This document shows positions 16,015-25,916 of a stretch of 64,000 nt of DNA, in pieces. The stretch is from NCBI GenBank assembly GCA_916715765.1, contig CAKAPG010000003.1:62001-126000 (forward strand). The letters run 5' to 3'. The stretch's first letter is position 1. Each line of letters opens with the position of its first letter. The notes below the pieces were generated by a model. That model was not told the origin of the DNA, made no database searches, and saw nothing but the letters and a program-made list of their open reading frames with translations. The position numbers and the translations under genes are program-made. Origin of the DNA: an uncultured Atopobium sp. Its GTDB lineage: Bacteria; Actinomycetota; Coriobacteriia; Coriobacteriales; Atopobiaceae.

Positions 16015-17814
16015 GTGAGTACGCAGAATCGACATACTCGCGCATCGCGCAGAAAAACTCCTGAGGCCTCGTACGACGAGGCCTCTCGTGTGCATTTTCG
16101 TGGTCATCGTGGTAGCAGCGGTGGCTCGGATGGTGTTGGCCCTGAAGGTAGACTCCGTCGTGTAGCAACTGCTATGGCCCTTATGGTGGCAATTGTTGTT
16201 CTTAGGCTTGCTTGGCTGCAAATCTTTACGGCAGCAGATCTTGCAAAGGGCGCCGAGAATAACCGCACCAACGATATTGTCTTGCACGCTCGTCGCGGTA
16301 CCATTTACGACCGCAATGGCAATGTCTTAGCCATGAGCGTTGACTGCAAAGACATCTATGCCAATCCTTCAGAGATTAAAGACGCAAGCTCCGTAGCTCA
16401 GGTTTTTGCCTCGCTCTTAGGCGGAAGCCCTTCAGACTATCTTGGAGACCTGCAGCAAGACACCACCTTTGTCTATGTGCGTCGTCGTGTTGACACGGAC
16501 ACTGCTTCCAAGATTGAAAAAGCACTTGACGAGAAAAACCTCAAGGGCGTCTATTTTGTTAATAACACCAAGCGTGTCTATCCCTATGGCAACGTTGGCG
16601 TTCAGATTCTGGGCTTTGTAAACGCAGACAACGAGGGCGCTTCTGGCCTTGAGTATTACTACAACGATATCCTTGCAGGTACTAATGGCCACATGATTGT
16701 TGAGACCGGCGCTGGTGGTACGCCAATTGCGGGCGGTACCTCAAACATCACTGAGGCACAAAATGGACAGGACATTGTTCTTTCCATTGATATTGAGCTG
16801 CAGAAGAAGGCAGAAGAGCAGCTTACTGCTGCAGTAAAAGACATTGAGGCCCAGCAGGGTGGCTCAATTATGGCAATGAATCCTCGTACCGGAGAGATTT
16901 ATGCCGCAGCTTCGTACCCTCTGCCAGATTTTAAGAGCGATAACGGCGTTGACTACGAATCCCTCAACCTCAAGCTTGTCTCAAGTATCTATGAGCCAGG
17001 CTCCGTATTTAAGGTAATCACCACCTCAATTGGTATAGATGACAACCTCTTTGGTCCAAATTCAACCTTCAATATCCCAACCGAGCTCAAAGTTGGCGAT
17101 AACAAGGTTACCGACGACGATTGGCGTACCAGCGCCATGGACATGAGCGTAAGAGAGATGCTCAGGCGTTCCTCTAACGTTGGTATGGCCTTCCTTGAGA
17201 CGCAGCTCATAGGTGATGAACGCTTTGCGGCAGGAATTGACAAGTTTGGCATTGGACACGCCACAGGCATTGACTTCCCTGGTGAGGCTACAGGAATCGT
17301 CCGCTCTCTGGACGAATACGAGGGTCCAACTGGCGGAAACATGGCGTTTGGTCAGGGTCTTGCAATTCCATTTATCCAGGTTATTCGCGCGTACACCGCT
17401 GTTGCCAATAAGGGAACTATGGTGACCCCACACTTTATGGTTTCAAAGGGCGGCCAAGAGGTTACCTGGCCTACTAAAGACGTTATTTCTGCCTCCACAG
17501 CATCTGCCGAGCTTGACATGATGACTACTGTTGTCAAAGAAGGCACCGGTGTTCGTGCAGGTATCTATGGCTATACCGTTGCTGGTAAAACAGGTACCGG
17601 CCAGCAGGTTGTGGAAGAAACCGGCTCGTACGGCGAGAATTCCGGTTTTGTTGCTTCCTTCTGCGGTATCGTGAATCCATCAGAATCTGATTTGATGGTT
17701 TACGTTGGACTTAACGATACCCACCAGCTTGCATCGCAGTCTGCCGCTGTGGTCTTCTCGCAATTTGCAAAAGACGCAGCTACACGCCTTAATATTCAAC
17801 CAATCAATAACTAG
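16015..17814 (+). CDS. ftsI: Class B penicillin-binding protein 2/3 (septal transpeptidase FtsI)
   Basis: Peptidoglycan transpeptidase for division, 599 aa. Short basic cytoplasmic tail, membrane anchor (about 45-65), dimerisation domain starting with ARRGTIYDRNGNVLA, and a transpeptidase domain with nucleophile S330 in SVFK, SSN in RRSSNVG and KTGTGQ. No PASTA repeats. GTG start 16 bases after ftsL. Confidence 0.95.
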   Translation: MSTQNRHTRASRRKTPEASYDEASRVHFRGHRGSSGGSDGVGPEGRLRRVATAMALMVAIVVLRLAWLQIFTAADLAKGAENNRTNDIVLHARRGTIYDRNGNVLAMSVDCKDIYANPSEIKDASSVAQVFASLLGGSPSDYLGDLQQDTTFVYVRRRVDTDTASKIEKALDEKNLKGVYFVNNTKRVYPYGNVGVQILGFVNADNEGASGLEYYYNDILAGTNGHMIVETGAGGTPIAGGTSNITEAQNGQDIVLSIDIELQKKAEEQLTAAVKDIEAQQGGSIMAMNPRTGEIYAAASYPLPDFKSDNGVDYESLNLKLVSSIYEPGSVFKVITTSIGIDDNLFGPNSTFNIPTELKVGDNKVTDDDWRTSAMDMSVREMLRRSSNVGMAFLETQLIGDERFAAGIDKFGIGHATGIDFPGEATGIVRSLDEYEGPTGGNMAFGQGLAIPFIQVIRAYTAVANKGTMVTPHFMVSKGGQEVTWPTKDVISASTASAELDMMTTVVKEGTGVRAGIYGYTVAGKTGTGQQVVEETGSYGENSGFVASFCGIVNPSESDLMVYVGLNDTHQLASQSAAVVFSQFAKDAATRLNIQPINN

Positions 17815-17822
17815 GAGAGCTC

Positions 17823-19259
17823 ATGGTTAAGCTTTCGGTTGAACAGATAGTCGCAGCTACAAATGCACGACTGCTCCACCGCGGAACCCGCGAGGTTGCG
17901 GGCGCAGCCGTCATCGACTCTCGCGAGGTTCAGGAAGGCTCGCTCTTCGTGGCCTTTGCTGGCGAGAAGGTCAATGGAAACTCCTATCTCTTATCTGCTG
18001 CCCAGGCGGGCGCTGCTGTTGTAGTGGCATCTGAGCCTGTAACAGACAATCTGCTCGACAACCTGGCCGCCACAGGAGTCAGCGTTCTTGAAGCCGCTGA
18101 CGATGACTGTGAGGCGTTCCTGCTGACTCTTGCCGCTGCTTGGCGAGAAGCCCATCCAAACTGGCTGGTTGTGGGCGTAACCGGATCGGTCGGTAAAACT
18201 ACTACCAAAGAAATGCTTCGTCGCGGCATTGGTGCTACCCGTCGTGTTCACGCCACCGCTGGCAATCACAACAACCTCATTGGCCTGCCACTTACGGTAC
18301 TTTCTACTCCAGAGGATACCGAGGTACTTGTTCTTGAGTTGGGCATGAATCATGCCGGCGAGATTACCAGGCTCACCTCGGTTGCTCGTCCAACGGTAGC
18401 CGTCATTACCAACGTTGGCACCAGCCACATTGGTCTTCTCGGCAGCAGAGAAAACATTGCGCGCGCCAAGGCAGAGATTGTCTCGGGCATGCGTGTATTT
18501 GGCTCAATTGAACCGACGCTTATTCAGGCTTCGGCGGGGGACTACACCAAATTCATTGCAGATGAGTTTGCTCGCCCTGCTCGCGTTGTTTGCAAGACAG
18601 TGGGCGCCACAGAAGCTGACGTCATGAGCGCACAGCAGGTCACTCTTGACGAGGAGGGCCTTCCAACTGCCACTATTGTTGCTGCATCCGGCTGGTCACG
18701 CACGGTAACCCTTGAGGTACCTGGGCGCGTTGTTGTCGACGACCTTCTTTTGGCACTTGAGGCTATAGAGACGCTTGGTCTTGACCTTGACGCAGCTGCA
18801 GAGGCTATTGAGCAGATGCCTGCCACTCGTATGCGTCTTTCGGTACTTGACGCAACCTGTGGTGCCAAGATTATTGACGATTCATATAATGCAAGTCCTA
18901 ACTCAACAGCTGCAGCGCTTGACGTTTTGATGCAGATGCCTGCAGAGGGTCGCCGCATTGCTCTTATCGGAGAGATTGGCGAGCTTGGACCAGAGGAGAA
19001 GCGCCTCCACGGTTATGTGGGCGCCTATATTGCTGCTAAGAACCCAGACCTTGTTGCCTTTGTAGGCACGGGAGCCGCACGTGAAATGGTTGAAGCTGCG
19101 CGCGTCATGGGTTTCTCGGAAGATAAAATTGAACAGTTCAGTGATGTCAACGAAGCACTTACCGTGCTCGGACCAGTACTTGCGCAAGGAGACGTTCTTC
19201 TCGCCAAGGCATCGAGGTCTGCCCAGCTTGATATTTTTGTAAAAGGAGTTACTGAGTAA
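17823..19259 (+). CDS. murF: UDP-MurNAc-tripeptide:D-Ala-D-Ala ligase
   Basis: Adds D-Ala-D-Ala to the UDP-MurNAc tripeptide in the cytosol; 478 aa. The ATP loop GVTGSVGKTTTKEML is at about residue 118, with the Mur ligase central motif NHNNLIGLPLTVL and C-terminal DDSYNASPNS. Mur ligases resemble each other; DSYNANP-type sequence and D-Ala-D-Ala ligase-like length point to MurF. murE is not next to it. Confidence 0.95.
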   Translation: MVKLSVEQIVAATNARLLHRGTREVAGAAVIDSREVQEGSLFVAFAGEKVNGNSYLLSAAQAGAAVVVASEPVTDNLLDNLAATGVSVLEAADDDCEAFLLTLAAAWREAHPNWLVVGVTGSVGKTTTKEMLRRGIGATRRVHATAGNHNNLIGLPLTVLSTPEDTEVLVLELGMNHAGEITRLTSVARPTVAVITNVGTSHIGLLGSRENIARAKAEIVSGMRVFGSIEPTLIQASAGDYTKFIADEFARPARVVCKTVGATEADVMSAQQVTLDEEGLPTATIVAASGWSRTVTLEVPGRVVVDDLLLALEAIETLGLDLDAAAEAIEQMPATRMRLSVLDATCGAKIIDDSYNASPNSTAAALDVLMQMPAEGRRIALIGEIGELGPEEKRLHGYVGAYIAAKNPDLVAFVGTGAAREMVEAARVMGFSEDKIEQFSDVNEALTVLGPVLAQGDVLLAKASRSAQLDIFVKGVTE

Positions 19260-20290
19260 TGTTTTTCCAGACTATTTACCCAACATACCAGGTGTTTGTG
19301 GCGCTTGGTGTCTCCTGCATCATCACGTTGATCTTAATGCCACTCTTTATCAAACTGATGAAGAAAGAGGGAGTAGGACAGCAGGTTCGCGCTGACGGCC
19401 CTCAGCAACACCTGGTCAAGCAGGGTACTCCTACTATGGGTGGCGTCGTTATGCTGGTAAGCATTGTGCTGACCTGTATTGCGCTTGCCCAGTGGAATAC
19501 CGACCTCATCCTTGCTATGGCTGCTATGCTGCTTACGGGCTCGCTGGGTCTTCTGGACGATATTGAGTCCGTTGCTCACGGAAGAAGCCTTGGCCTCACC
19601 GCATCTCAGAAGATGGCTGGACTCATTACTATCTCTGTGGCATTTTGTCTGGCAGCAGTCAATATTTGGGGCATTACTCCTATTATTGCGTTCCCAGGTG
19701 GCCTTGAAATCAACCTGGGCATCCTTACTACTACCGTCAATTTAGGTGGAAACATAATTTCCATCCCTTGGCTGTACCTGTTCTTTGTCTTTTTGCTCAT
19801 GGCAGGCCTTTCCAACGCTGTCAATCTGACCGACGGTCTTGATGGCCTGGCTGGCGGCTGCGTTATGGTTGTCATGATTTTTATGGCTGCAGTAGCTTTC
19901 CGCTATGGCGAGAGTAGCCTTGCTGTTTTTGCCGCATCTATCGCAGGCGCTTGTATTGGTTTTTTGTGGTTTAACAGCTATCCTGCAAGCATTTTTATGG
20001 GAGACACCGGTTCTCTTGCCTGGGGCGCTGCCTTTGCAGCTCTAGCTGTCCTTACCAAGACTGAGGTAGTTTCCCTGGTCATGGGTGGTCTTTTTATCAT
20101 CGAGGCACTGTCCGTTATCATTCAGGTTGTCAGCTACAAGGCAACTAAAAAGCGCGTATTCTTGATGGCTCCACTGCATCACCACTTTGAGAAGCTTGGC
20201 TGGAACGAGACAAAAGTAGTCTTTAGATTCTGGATTATTTCTGGCGCATTTGCTGCTCTGGGCTTTGCTCTGTACTTCCAGCTTCATTAA
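19259..20290 (+). CDS. mraY: Phospho-MurNAc-pentapeptide transferase
   Basis: Forms lipid I at the membrane; 343 aa, about ten hydrophobic segments. Signatures: KQGTPTMGG near the start, LDDIESV, NLTDGLDGLAGG, and APLHHHFEKLGW near the end. Its ATG shares one base with the murF stop (TAATG), indicating translational coupling. Confidence 0.97.
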   Translation: MFFQTIYPTYQVFVALGVSCIITLILMPLFIKLMKKEGVGQQVRADGPQQHLVKQGTPTMGGVVMLVSIVLTCIALAQWNTDLILAMAAMLLTGSLGLLDDIESVAHGRSLGLTASQKMAGLITISVAFCLAAVNIWGITPIIAFPGGLEINLGILTTTVNLGGNIISIPWLYLFFVFLLMAGLSNAVNLTDGLDGLAGGCVMVVMIFMAAVAFRYGESSLAVFAASIAGACIGFLWFNSYPASIFMGDTGSLAWGAAFAALAVLTKTEVVSLVMGGLFIIEALSVIIQVVSYKATKKRVFLMAPLHHHFEKLGWNETKVVFRFWIISGAFAALGFALYFQLH

Positions 20291-20319
20291 AGGTATTGCT
20301 CTTAGAAAGGACCGTTTGC

Positions 20320-21723
20320 GTGTCGCTTCTAGAAACACTTGGAAATGTATGTGTTCTTGGTTTTGGTAAGACCGGCGTCTCTGTCTGCACGTATTTACTG
20401 CAGCAGCCAGAGGGTCGTGTGGATTCCGTAACTCTTGTGGGCGGCGCAGATGCTACTGTTGGCGAGAAGGTCCAAGAGCTTGCAGACTCAGGCGTACAGG
20501 TACAATGCGGCTCCGATCAGGTTAAGGGTACCTTTGACCTGACTATTGCATCTCCTGGTATTCCAGACACCTCTGAGCTGTTCGTCAGTGCAAAGGCAGC
20601 TTCTAAGCAGATTATGGGCGAGCCAGAGTTTGCCTATCAAGAGAGTCCTTCACAGTGGATTGGTATTACCGGCACAAACGGCAAAACTACCACCACAAGT
20701 TTGACCACGTCTATTTTGCAGTATGCGGGTCTTGATGCAAGTGCTGTTGGCAATATCGGATTAACTATTACGGATCAACTTGCAGAGAGAAAACCTAAGA
20801 GCTGGTTTGTAGCGGAGCTTTCAAGCTTCCAGCTTGCTACTACTCAAAAATTGCATCCTCACGTTGCGATGCTTTTAAACATTACGCCGGATCACCTTGA
20901 GTGGCATGGTTCACTCGAGGCGTATGCAGCAGCTAAAGAGAAGATTTTTGCCAACCTTGATGCAAATGACCTGGCAATTGTGTCTGATTTAGACGAGTTC
21001 TGCCTGGCCGTGTCTTCTCGCCTTGAGGCTCGCGGTATTCCTGTATGTCATCTTGCTCAGACAGATCCCGGCACGCAAAATGCCGCTTTTGTACGCAATG
21101 GTGCGCTGGTAGTAAGGCTGTCTGGTAAAGAGATGGAGCTTGTAGCAGCTGATGCACTCCACATTAGGGGAGCGCACAATGCACTCAATGCTCTTGCAGC
21201 AGCTGCCTGCGGCTTATTCCTGGGGCTTGATATTGTTTCAATCAGGCATGCCCTTTTGGACTTTATGCCACTTGAGCACAGGATTGAGCCTGTTGATACG
21301 GTTAATGGTGTTTTGTACGTTAACGATTCCAAAGCAACTAATACCGATTCAGTTGAGAAATCTCTGACGTCGTTTCCAGGTAAAGACGTTATTTTGCTTC
21401 TTGGTGGTCACGATAAGGGCACAGAGCTTGATGAGTTTGCTCAAAAGGTATCTTCCACCTGCGCATACGCAATCTGCTTTGGAGAGGCTGGTCCTCGCTT
21501 TGCAGAGGCACTCCGCCGCGTTTCAGGCGGACATGCAGAAGTGGTAGAAGAGTCTCATCTGCGTGAGGCTTTTGATCGTGCGGTAGAGCTTGCTCGTCCA
21601 GGTTCTGTAGTGCTTCTCTCACCCGCATGCTCATCATTTGATGAGTTCACGGGCATGGCTCAGCGCGGTCGTGTCTTTAAACAGATGGTGGCAGATCTTG
21701 CTCAAAAAGAGAGCGGTCGATAA
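20320..21723 (+). CDS. murD: UDP-MurNAc-L-Ala:D-Glu ligase
   Basis: Adds D-Glu in the cytosol; 467 aa from this start. N-terminal GFGKTGVS Rossmann loop, ATP loop GITGTNGKTTTTS at about residue 114, and C-terminal NDSKATNTDS. The GTG at 20320 follows AGAAAGGA at suitable spacing; the TTG at 20296 lacks a site. Confidence 0.95.
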   Translation: MSLLETLGNVCVLGFGKTGVSVCTYLLQQPEGRVDSVTLVGGADATVGEKVQELADSGVQVQCGSDQVKGTFDLTIASPGIPDTSELFVSAKAASKQIMGEPEFAYQESPSQWIGITGTNGKTTTTSLTTSILQYAGLDASAVGNIGLTITDQLAERKPKSWFVAELSSFQLATTQKLHPHVAMLLNITPDHLEWHGSLEAYAAAKEKIFANLDANDLAIVSDLDEFCLAVSSRLEARGIPVCHLAQTDPGTQNAAFVRNGALVVRLSGKEMELVAADALHIRGAHNALNALAAAACGLFLGLDIVSIRHALLDFMPLEHRIEPVDTVNGVLYVNDSKATNTDSVEKSLTSFPGKDVILLLGGHDKGTELDEFAQKVSSTCAYAICFGEAGPRFAEALRRVSGGHAEVVEESHLREAFDRAVELARPGSVVLLSPACSSFDEFTGMAQRGRVFKQMVADLAQKESGR

Positions 21724-23252
21724 TGGCTACCAGTAGAAACAGGACAGGGGAGCGCGCGCAGCAATCACGTTCTTCTCGCCAGAGATCTTCCGAGCGCTCA
21801 CAGACTAAAGGTCGCTTTGGAGCTATTCCAGAGCGTTTTATGCAGCCTAGGCTGGTGCTTCTGGTGTCAACGGCAATTCTTGTTTGCTTTGGCCTGGTAA
21901 TGATTTACTCTGCATCCTCAATTTCTGCGATGACTTCTGAGGATATGGGCTATAACCCCTTCTACTACGTGCAACGTCAGCTTGGCTTTGCTGCGGCAGG
22001 AGTTGCGTTAGCGTTTATTGTTTCTCGCATTGATTACCGAGCGGTAGTAAGAAACCTCCAGGTACCTATCTGGATTGTGACCATTGGAATGCTGGCGATT
22101 ATTTTTACTCCTATTGCGGGCGCCGACGCATATGGTGCAACTCGTTGGATTTCAATTGGACCATTTTCTTTCCAGCCGTCTGAGTTTGCAAAGATTACCA
22201 TCTTAATATCTGTCTCGTACCTGGCTCAACAGTACTTTATTGATCAGACCATAGATCAGATGGAGTTCTTTAAAAAGTTTGCTATTGCCGCGCTTGTGCC
22301 GCTGGTGCTTATCTTGGCTCAGCCAGATAAGGGCTCCACGCTGATTATTGTGGGAACTCTTTTGGTTATTGGCTACCTAGCTGATGTTGACCGAAGGGTT
22401 TTGGCAACTATTGCTGTTGCTGGCTTTATTGGCTTTGCGTTCTTGTCTTTGAAAGATGATTATTCTCGTGCCCGCGTTGTGACTATGCTCAATCCTTGGG
22501 CCGATTATTACGGCGCAGGTTATCAGCTTGCTCAGGGCTTTTATGCCTTTGGTTCTGGCGGTATTTTTGGCGTTGGCTTTGGTTTTTCTCGCCAGAAATA
22601 TTCGTATTTGCCCATGGCTCACAATGACTTTATTTTTGCAGTCATTGGAGAAGAGCTGGGCTTTATTGGCGTTTTAGGTCTTTTGGCTGTATTTGGCGCG
22701 CTGGTATGGGCAGGCTTTAAGATTGCTCGCTATGCACCAGATTTGACCGGCAGGCTTATTGCTGCAGGTTGTACCTCTATGTTTATCATCCAGGCCTTTG
22801 TTAACATCGGTGGTGTTTTGGGTCTTCTGCCTCTTTCTGGTAAGCCTCTTCCGTTTATCTCGTACGGCGGCTCAACCATCATGTCTAGTATCTTAATGGT
22901 TGGACTTTTGATGTCTGTTTCAAGGCAGTCAAGGCTTCCAGAAACCGAGTACGATAGGCAACGTGCGTCTTGGAGCATAGCCGAAGAGCAAGATACCTTT
23001 GATGCTCCAGGTTTTGCTGGTCTTACCATGGTTGATGGTGGGGTAGGAGTAGGCATGCCACTCCCACGTTCTTCTCGCCCCAAGAGCAGCGCTCAGAGCT
23101 CCGCACGCCCCTCACGAGGCGTTTTGCGTTCAAGAGATGACGATGCCCCTCAAGGCCGTATTACAACAGACGCTTCCGGTAGGCGCAGAATTGATTTGGG
23201 ACCTTCTGCATCGGACAGGCTTCGTGGAAATAGCACCAGGCCTCGTCGATAG
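21723..23252 (+). CDS. ftsW: Septal peptidoglycan glycosyltransferase FtsW
   Basis: SEDS-family polymerase working with FtsI; 509 aa. Basic N-terminal tail, about ten membrane segments, and family motifs QPSEFAK, GFGFSRQKYSYLPMAHNDFIFA and GLLPLSGKPLPFISYGGS. A long polar C-terminal tail (about 400-509), rich in Ser/Arg/Pro, holds one of the octamer copies. ATG overlaps the murD stop. Confidence 0.95.
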   Translation: MATSRNRTGERAQQSRSSRQRSSERSQTKGRFGAIPERFMQPRLVLLVSTAILVCFGLVMIYSASSISAMTSEDMGYNPFYYVQRQLGFAAAGVALAFIVSRIDYRAVVRNLQVPIWIVTIGMLAIIFTPIAGADAYGATRWISIGPFSFQPSEFAKITILISVSYLAQQYFIDQTIDQMEFFKKFAIAALVPLVLILAQPDKGSTLIIVGTLLVIGYLADVDRRVLATIAVAGFIGFAFLSLKDDYSRARVVTMLNPWADYYGAGYQLAQGFYAFGSGGIFGVGFGFSRQKYSYLPMAHNDFIFAVIGEELGFIGVLGLLAVFGALVWAGFKIARYAPDLTGRLIAAGCTSMFIIQAFVNIGGVLGLLPLSGKPLPFISYGGSTIMSSILMVGLLMSVSRQSRLPETEYDRQRASWSIAEEQDTFDAPGFAGLTMVDGGVGVGMPLPRSSRPKSSAQSSARPSRGVLRSRDDDAPQGRITTDASGRRRIDLGPSASDRLRGNSTRPRR

Positions 23253-23275
23253 CTGATTTCTAGGAGATGGATTGC

Positions 23276-24409
23276 ATGGCAGAACAGAAGAAACTCTCTG
23301 TTGCAATTGCTGCAGGTGGAACCGCAGGTCACATTAACCCAGCTCTGGCTCTGGCTGAGGAGCTCCGTGAGCGTGGTCACCAGGTTACGTTTTACGGTCA
23401 GCCCAATAAGCTTGAGGGTACGCTGGTGCCTGAGGCAGGATTTGAGCTGGTACCTATCCATGTAAATGGCTTTGATCGCAGACGTCCTTGGACGCTCATT
23501 AGCGCGGCATACAATCTTGAGCGCGCAAAGTCGCAGCTTCACAAGCGTTTCAGAGAGCAGGGAGCTCCTGATGTTGCAATTGGCTTTGGAGCCTATGTTG
23601 AGCTGCCATTGCTTCAACTTTGCGCTAAGCTGCACATCCCGTATTTGATTCACGAGCAGAACTCGGTAACAGGTCTTGCTAATCGCGTTTCTGCTGGTAA
23701 AGCTTCTAAGGTATGCATTGCCTTCCCAGAGGCTCGCAAGGCTTTTGAGGGACGCGTTAAAGCTCAGGACACCATTGTGGTTACCGGAAATCCTGTGCGA
23801 AAGAGTGTCCTTTCTGCTGATAGAGCCACTTCTAGGCAAGAGCTGGGCATTGCAGACAATCAAACATTGCTGCTTATCTTTGGTGGTAGTTTGGGTGCAC
23901 GTAGCATCAACGAGACATTTGCTGCACTTAAGCAGGAGCTTCTTTCCCGTCCTAACCTTCGCATCATCCAGTCAACAGGCCAAAAGCTCTACGACGAGGT
24001 TGTCTCGCTTATGGAGCTTTCTGACGAGGAGGTTGCTCGCTGGGAGATTAAGCCCTACATTTCCAATATGGGCGCCATGCTTGCAGCAGCTGACCTGGTA
24101 GTTTCTCGTTCTGGAGCATCCTCTGTGGCCGAAATTGCAGCCTTAGAGCTCCCTAGCATTTTGGTGCCGTATCCTTTGGCAACAGCAGATCATCAGACTA
24201 CTAACGCACATCTGTTGTCGGATGCGGGAGCAGCCATTCTGGTGCCAGATAACCAGGTGGGCACCACGACCTTCTCGACAGCTCTGTTTGAGCTGGTAGA
24301 CAACGCAGATCAGCGCAAAAAGCTTTCTGAGGCTGCTGCCACACTTGACCAGCGTAGCGCCGCATCTCTTGTGGCTGACGCTGTGGAAAGTGCCGTTTGT
24401 GGCGCATAA
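23276..24409 (+). CDS. murG: UDP-GlcNAc:lipid I GlcNAc transferase
   Basis: Converts lipid I to lipid II at the inner face of the membrane; 377 aa from this start. N-terminal AAGGTAGHINPALALAEEL, central GGSLGARSINE and C-terminal VSRSGASSVAEI with ATADHQTTNA are diagnostic. The second ATG (23276) is preferred because TAGGAG abuts the first ATG (23267) with no spacing. Confidence 0.96.
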   Translation: MAEQKKLSVAIAAGGTAGHINPALALAEELRERGHQVTFYGQPNKLEGTLVPEAGFELVPIHVNGFDRRRPWTLISAAYNLERAKSQLHKRFREQGAPDVAIGFGAYVELPLLQLCAKLHIPYLIHEQNSVTGLANRVSAGKASKVCIAFPEARKAFEGRVKAQDTIVVTGNPVRKSVLSADRATSRQELGIADNQTLLLIFGGSLGARSINETFAALKQELLSRPNLRIIQSTGQKLYDEVVSLMELSDEEVARWEIKPYISNMGAMLAAADLVVSRSGASSVAEIAALELPSILVPYPLATADHQTTNAHLLSDAGAAILVPDNQVGTTTFSTALFELVDNADQRKKLSEAAATLDQRSAASLVADAVESAVCGA

Positions 24410-24490
24410 AACATTCGGTTTTGCGTTAGAGTAAACATGTCTTGGTATGTCCAAGACTCAAACGATAACAATACTTGGAAAGGCTCTCTT

Positions 24491-25906
24491 ATGGCAGATT
24501 CCATGGGCGAGAAGACCATCTCGCGTGCACATTTTATTGGAATTGGCGGCGCTGGCATGAGCGGAATTGCGCTTGTTCTTCACGAGCGCGGCTGCACCGT
24601 TACCGGTTCCGATCTAAAGAGCTCGCATTATGTTAGAGAGCTTGAAGATGCAGGTATTCAGGTAAGCATCGGCCACACCGCGGCCACTATTGACGCTGTG
24701 ATGCCTGATGTCATTGTTACCTCTACGGCAATCCCAGAGACAAACCCAGAGGTTATTCGTGCGCGCGAGCTTTCCATTCCTATTTGGCCTCGCGCAAAGA
24801 TGCTCTCGTATTTGTCACGCGGCCGCAAGACCATTGCTGTTGCGGGCACTCACGGCAAGACCACCACATCTTCCATGGTTGCAACCATGCTAGATAAGCT
24901 GGGCGCCGATCCATCATTTTTGATTGGCGGCGTTGTTGAGGGTTACGACACTAACGGCAAAAACGGCAACGGCCAGTACTTTGTCTGCGAGGCTGACGAG
25001 TCTGACGGTTCGTTTATGTTCCTTAACCCTAACGTAGTGGTAGTCACCAATATTGAGGCAGACCACCTTGATCACTATGGTTCTCTCGAGAATATCGAGA
25101 AGACCTTCTGTGAGTTTATGAGCTTGCTTGATAAGGAAGAAACTGTTGTTATCAACGGCGATAATTCTCATTACGTTGAGCTTGCTCAGTCAACTGGTAG
25201 GCACGTAGTTACCTACGGCTTTGATTCAAGCTGCGATTTTGTTTGCACGCAGGAGGAGAGAAAAGCTGGTATTGAGAATCCTCTTACCATCAAGACTCCT
25301 TCTGGTCAGACTATCTCTGTGGTACTTCCAGCTAATCCTGGTAAGCACAATGTTGCAAACGCAACCGCTGCAATTGCCGTTGCTGATGCTCTTGGCTTTG
25401 ATCTTGACCAGGCCGCAGCAGCGCTTTCCCAGTTCAAGGGCGCTCGCCGTCGCTTTACGCACGTAGGAGACATCAACGGTATTACCGTCGTAGACGATTA
25501 CGGCCACCATCCAACCGAGATTGCAGCAACCATGTCTGCAGCTCTTCCTCTTGGCTTTAAGCGCGTTGTTGTTGTTTTCCAGCCACATCGCTACAGCAGA
25601 ACGCAGGATTTGGCAGATTCGTTTGCTCACGCGTTTGACGGCATTGACGTGTTGCGCGTCATGGATGTCTTCTCCGCAGGTGAGCTTCCTATTCCAGGCG
25701 TCTCAGGCAAGACCGTCTCTTCAAGAGTTCAGGCTGCCAATACTGTTCCTGACGTGCGCTATATCCCTTCTCGCCGAGATCTTATTGCTGACCTTCTTGA
25801 TACGGTTCAGCCAGGAGATTTGCTGATTACTCAGGGCGCAGGAGACGTTACTCAGATTGGCCCAATGTTTATCCGCGCATTCAAAGAGCGTCTTCAGAGC
25901 AACTAG
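24491..25906 (+). CDS. murC: UDP-MurNAc:L-Ala ligase
   Basis: First Mur ligase, adds L-Ala; 471 aa from this start. FIGIGGAGMSGIA dinucleotide-type loop, ATP loop VAGTHGKTTTSSM at about residue 117, EADESDGSF and DDYGHHPTEI are all MurC hallmarks. The ATG at 24491 follows GGAAAGG; an upstream in-frame ATG (24437) would add 18 residues with no clear ribosome-binding site. Confidence 0.95.
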   Translation: MADSMGEKTISRAHFIGIGGAGMSGIALVLHERGCTVTGSDLKSSHYVRELEDAGIQVSIGHTAATIDAVMPDVIVTSTAIPETNPEVIRARELSIPIWPRAKMLSYLSRGRKTIAVAGTHGKTTTSSMVATMLDKLGADPSFLIGGVVEGYDTNGKNGNGQYFVCEADESDGSFMFLNPNVVVVTNIEADHLDHYGSLENIEKTFCEFMSLLDKEETVVINGDNSHYVELAQSTGRHVVTYGFDSSCDFVCTQEERKAGIENPLTIKTPSGQTISVVLPANPGKHNVANATAAIAVADALGFDLDQAAAALSQFKGARRRFTHVGDINGITVVDDYGHHPTEIAATMSAALPLGFKRVVVVFQPHRYSRTQDLADSFAHAFDGIDVLRVMDVFSAGELPIPGVSGKTVSSRVQAANTVPDVRYIPSRRDLIADLLDTVQPGDLLITQGAGDVTQIGPMFIRAFKERLQSN

Positions 25907-25916
25907 GACCTCTGCT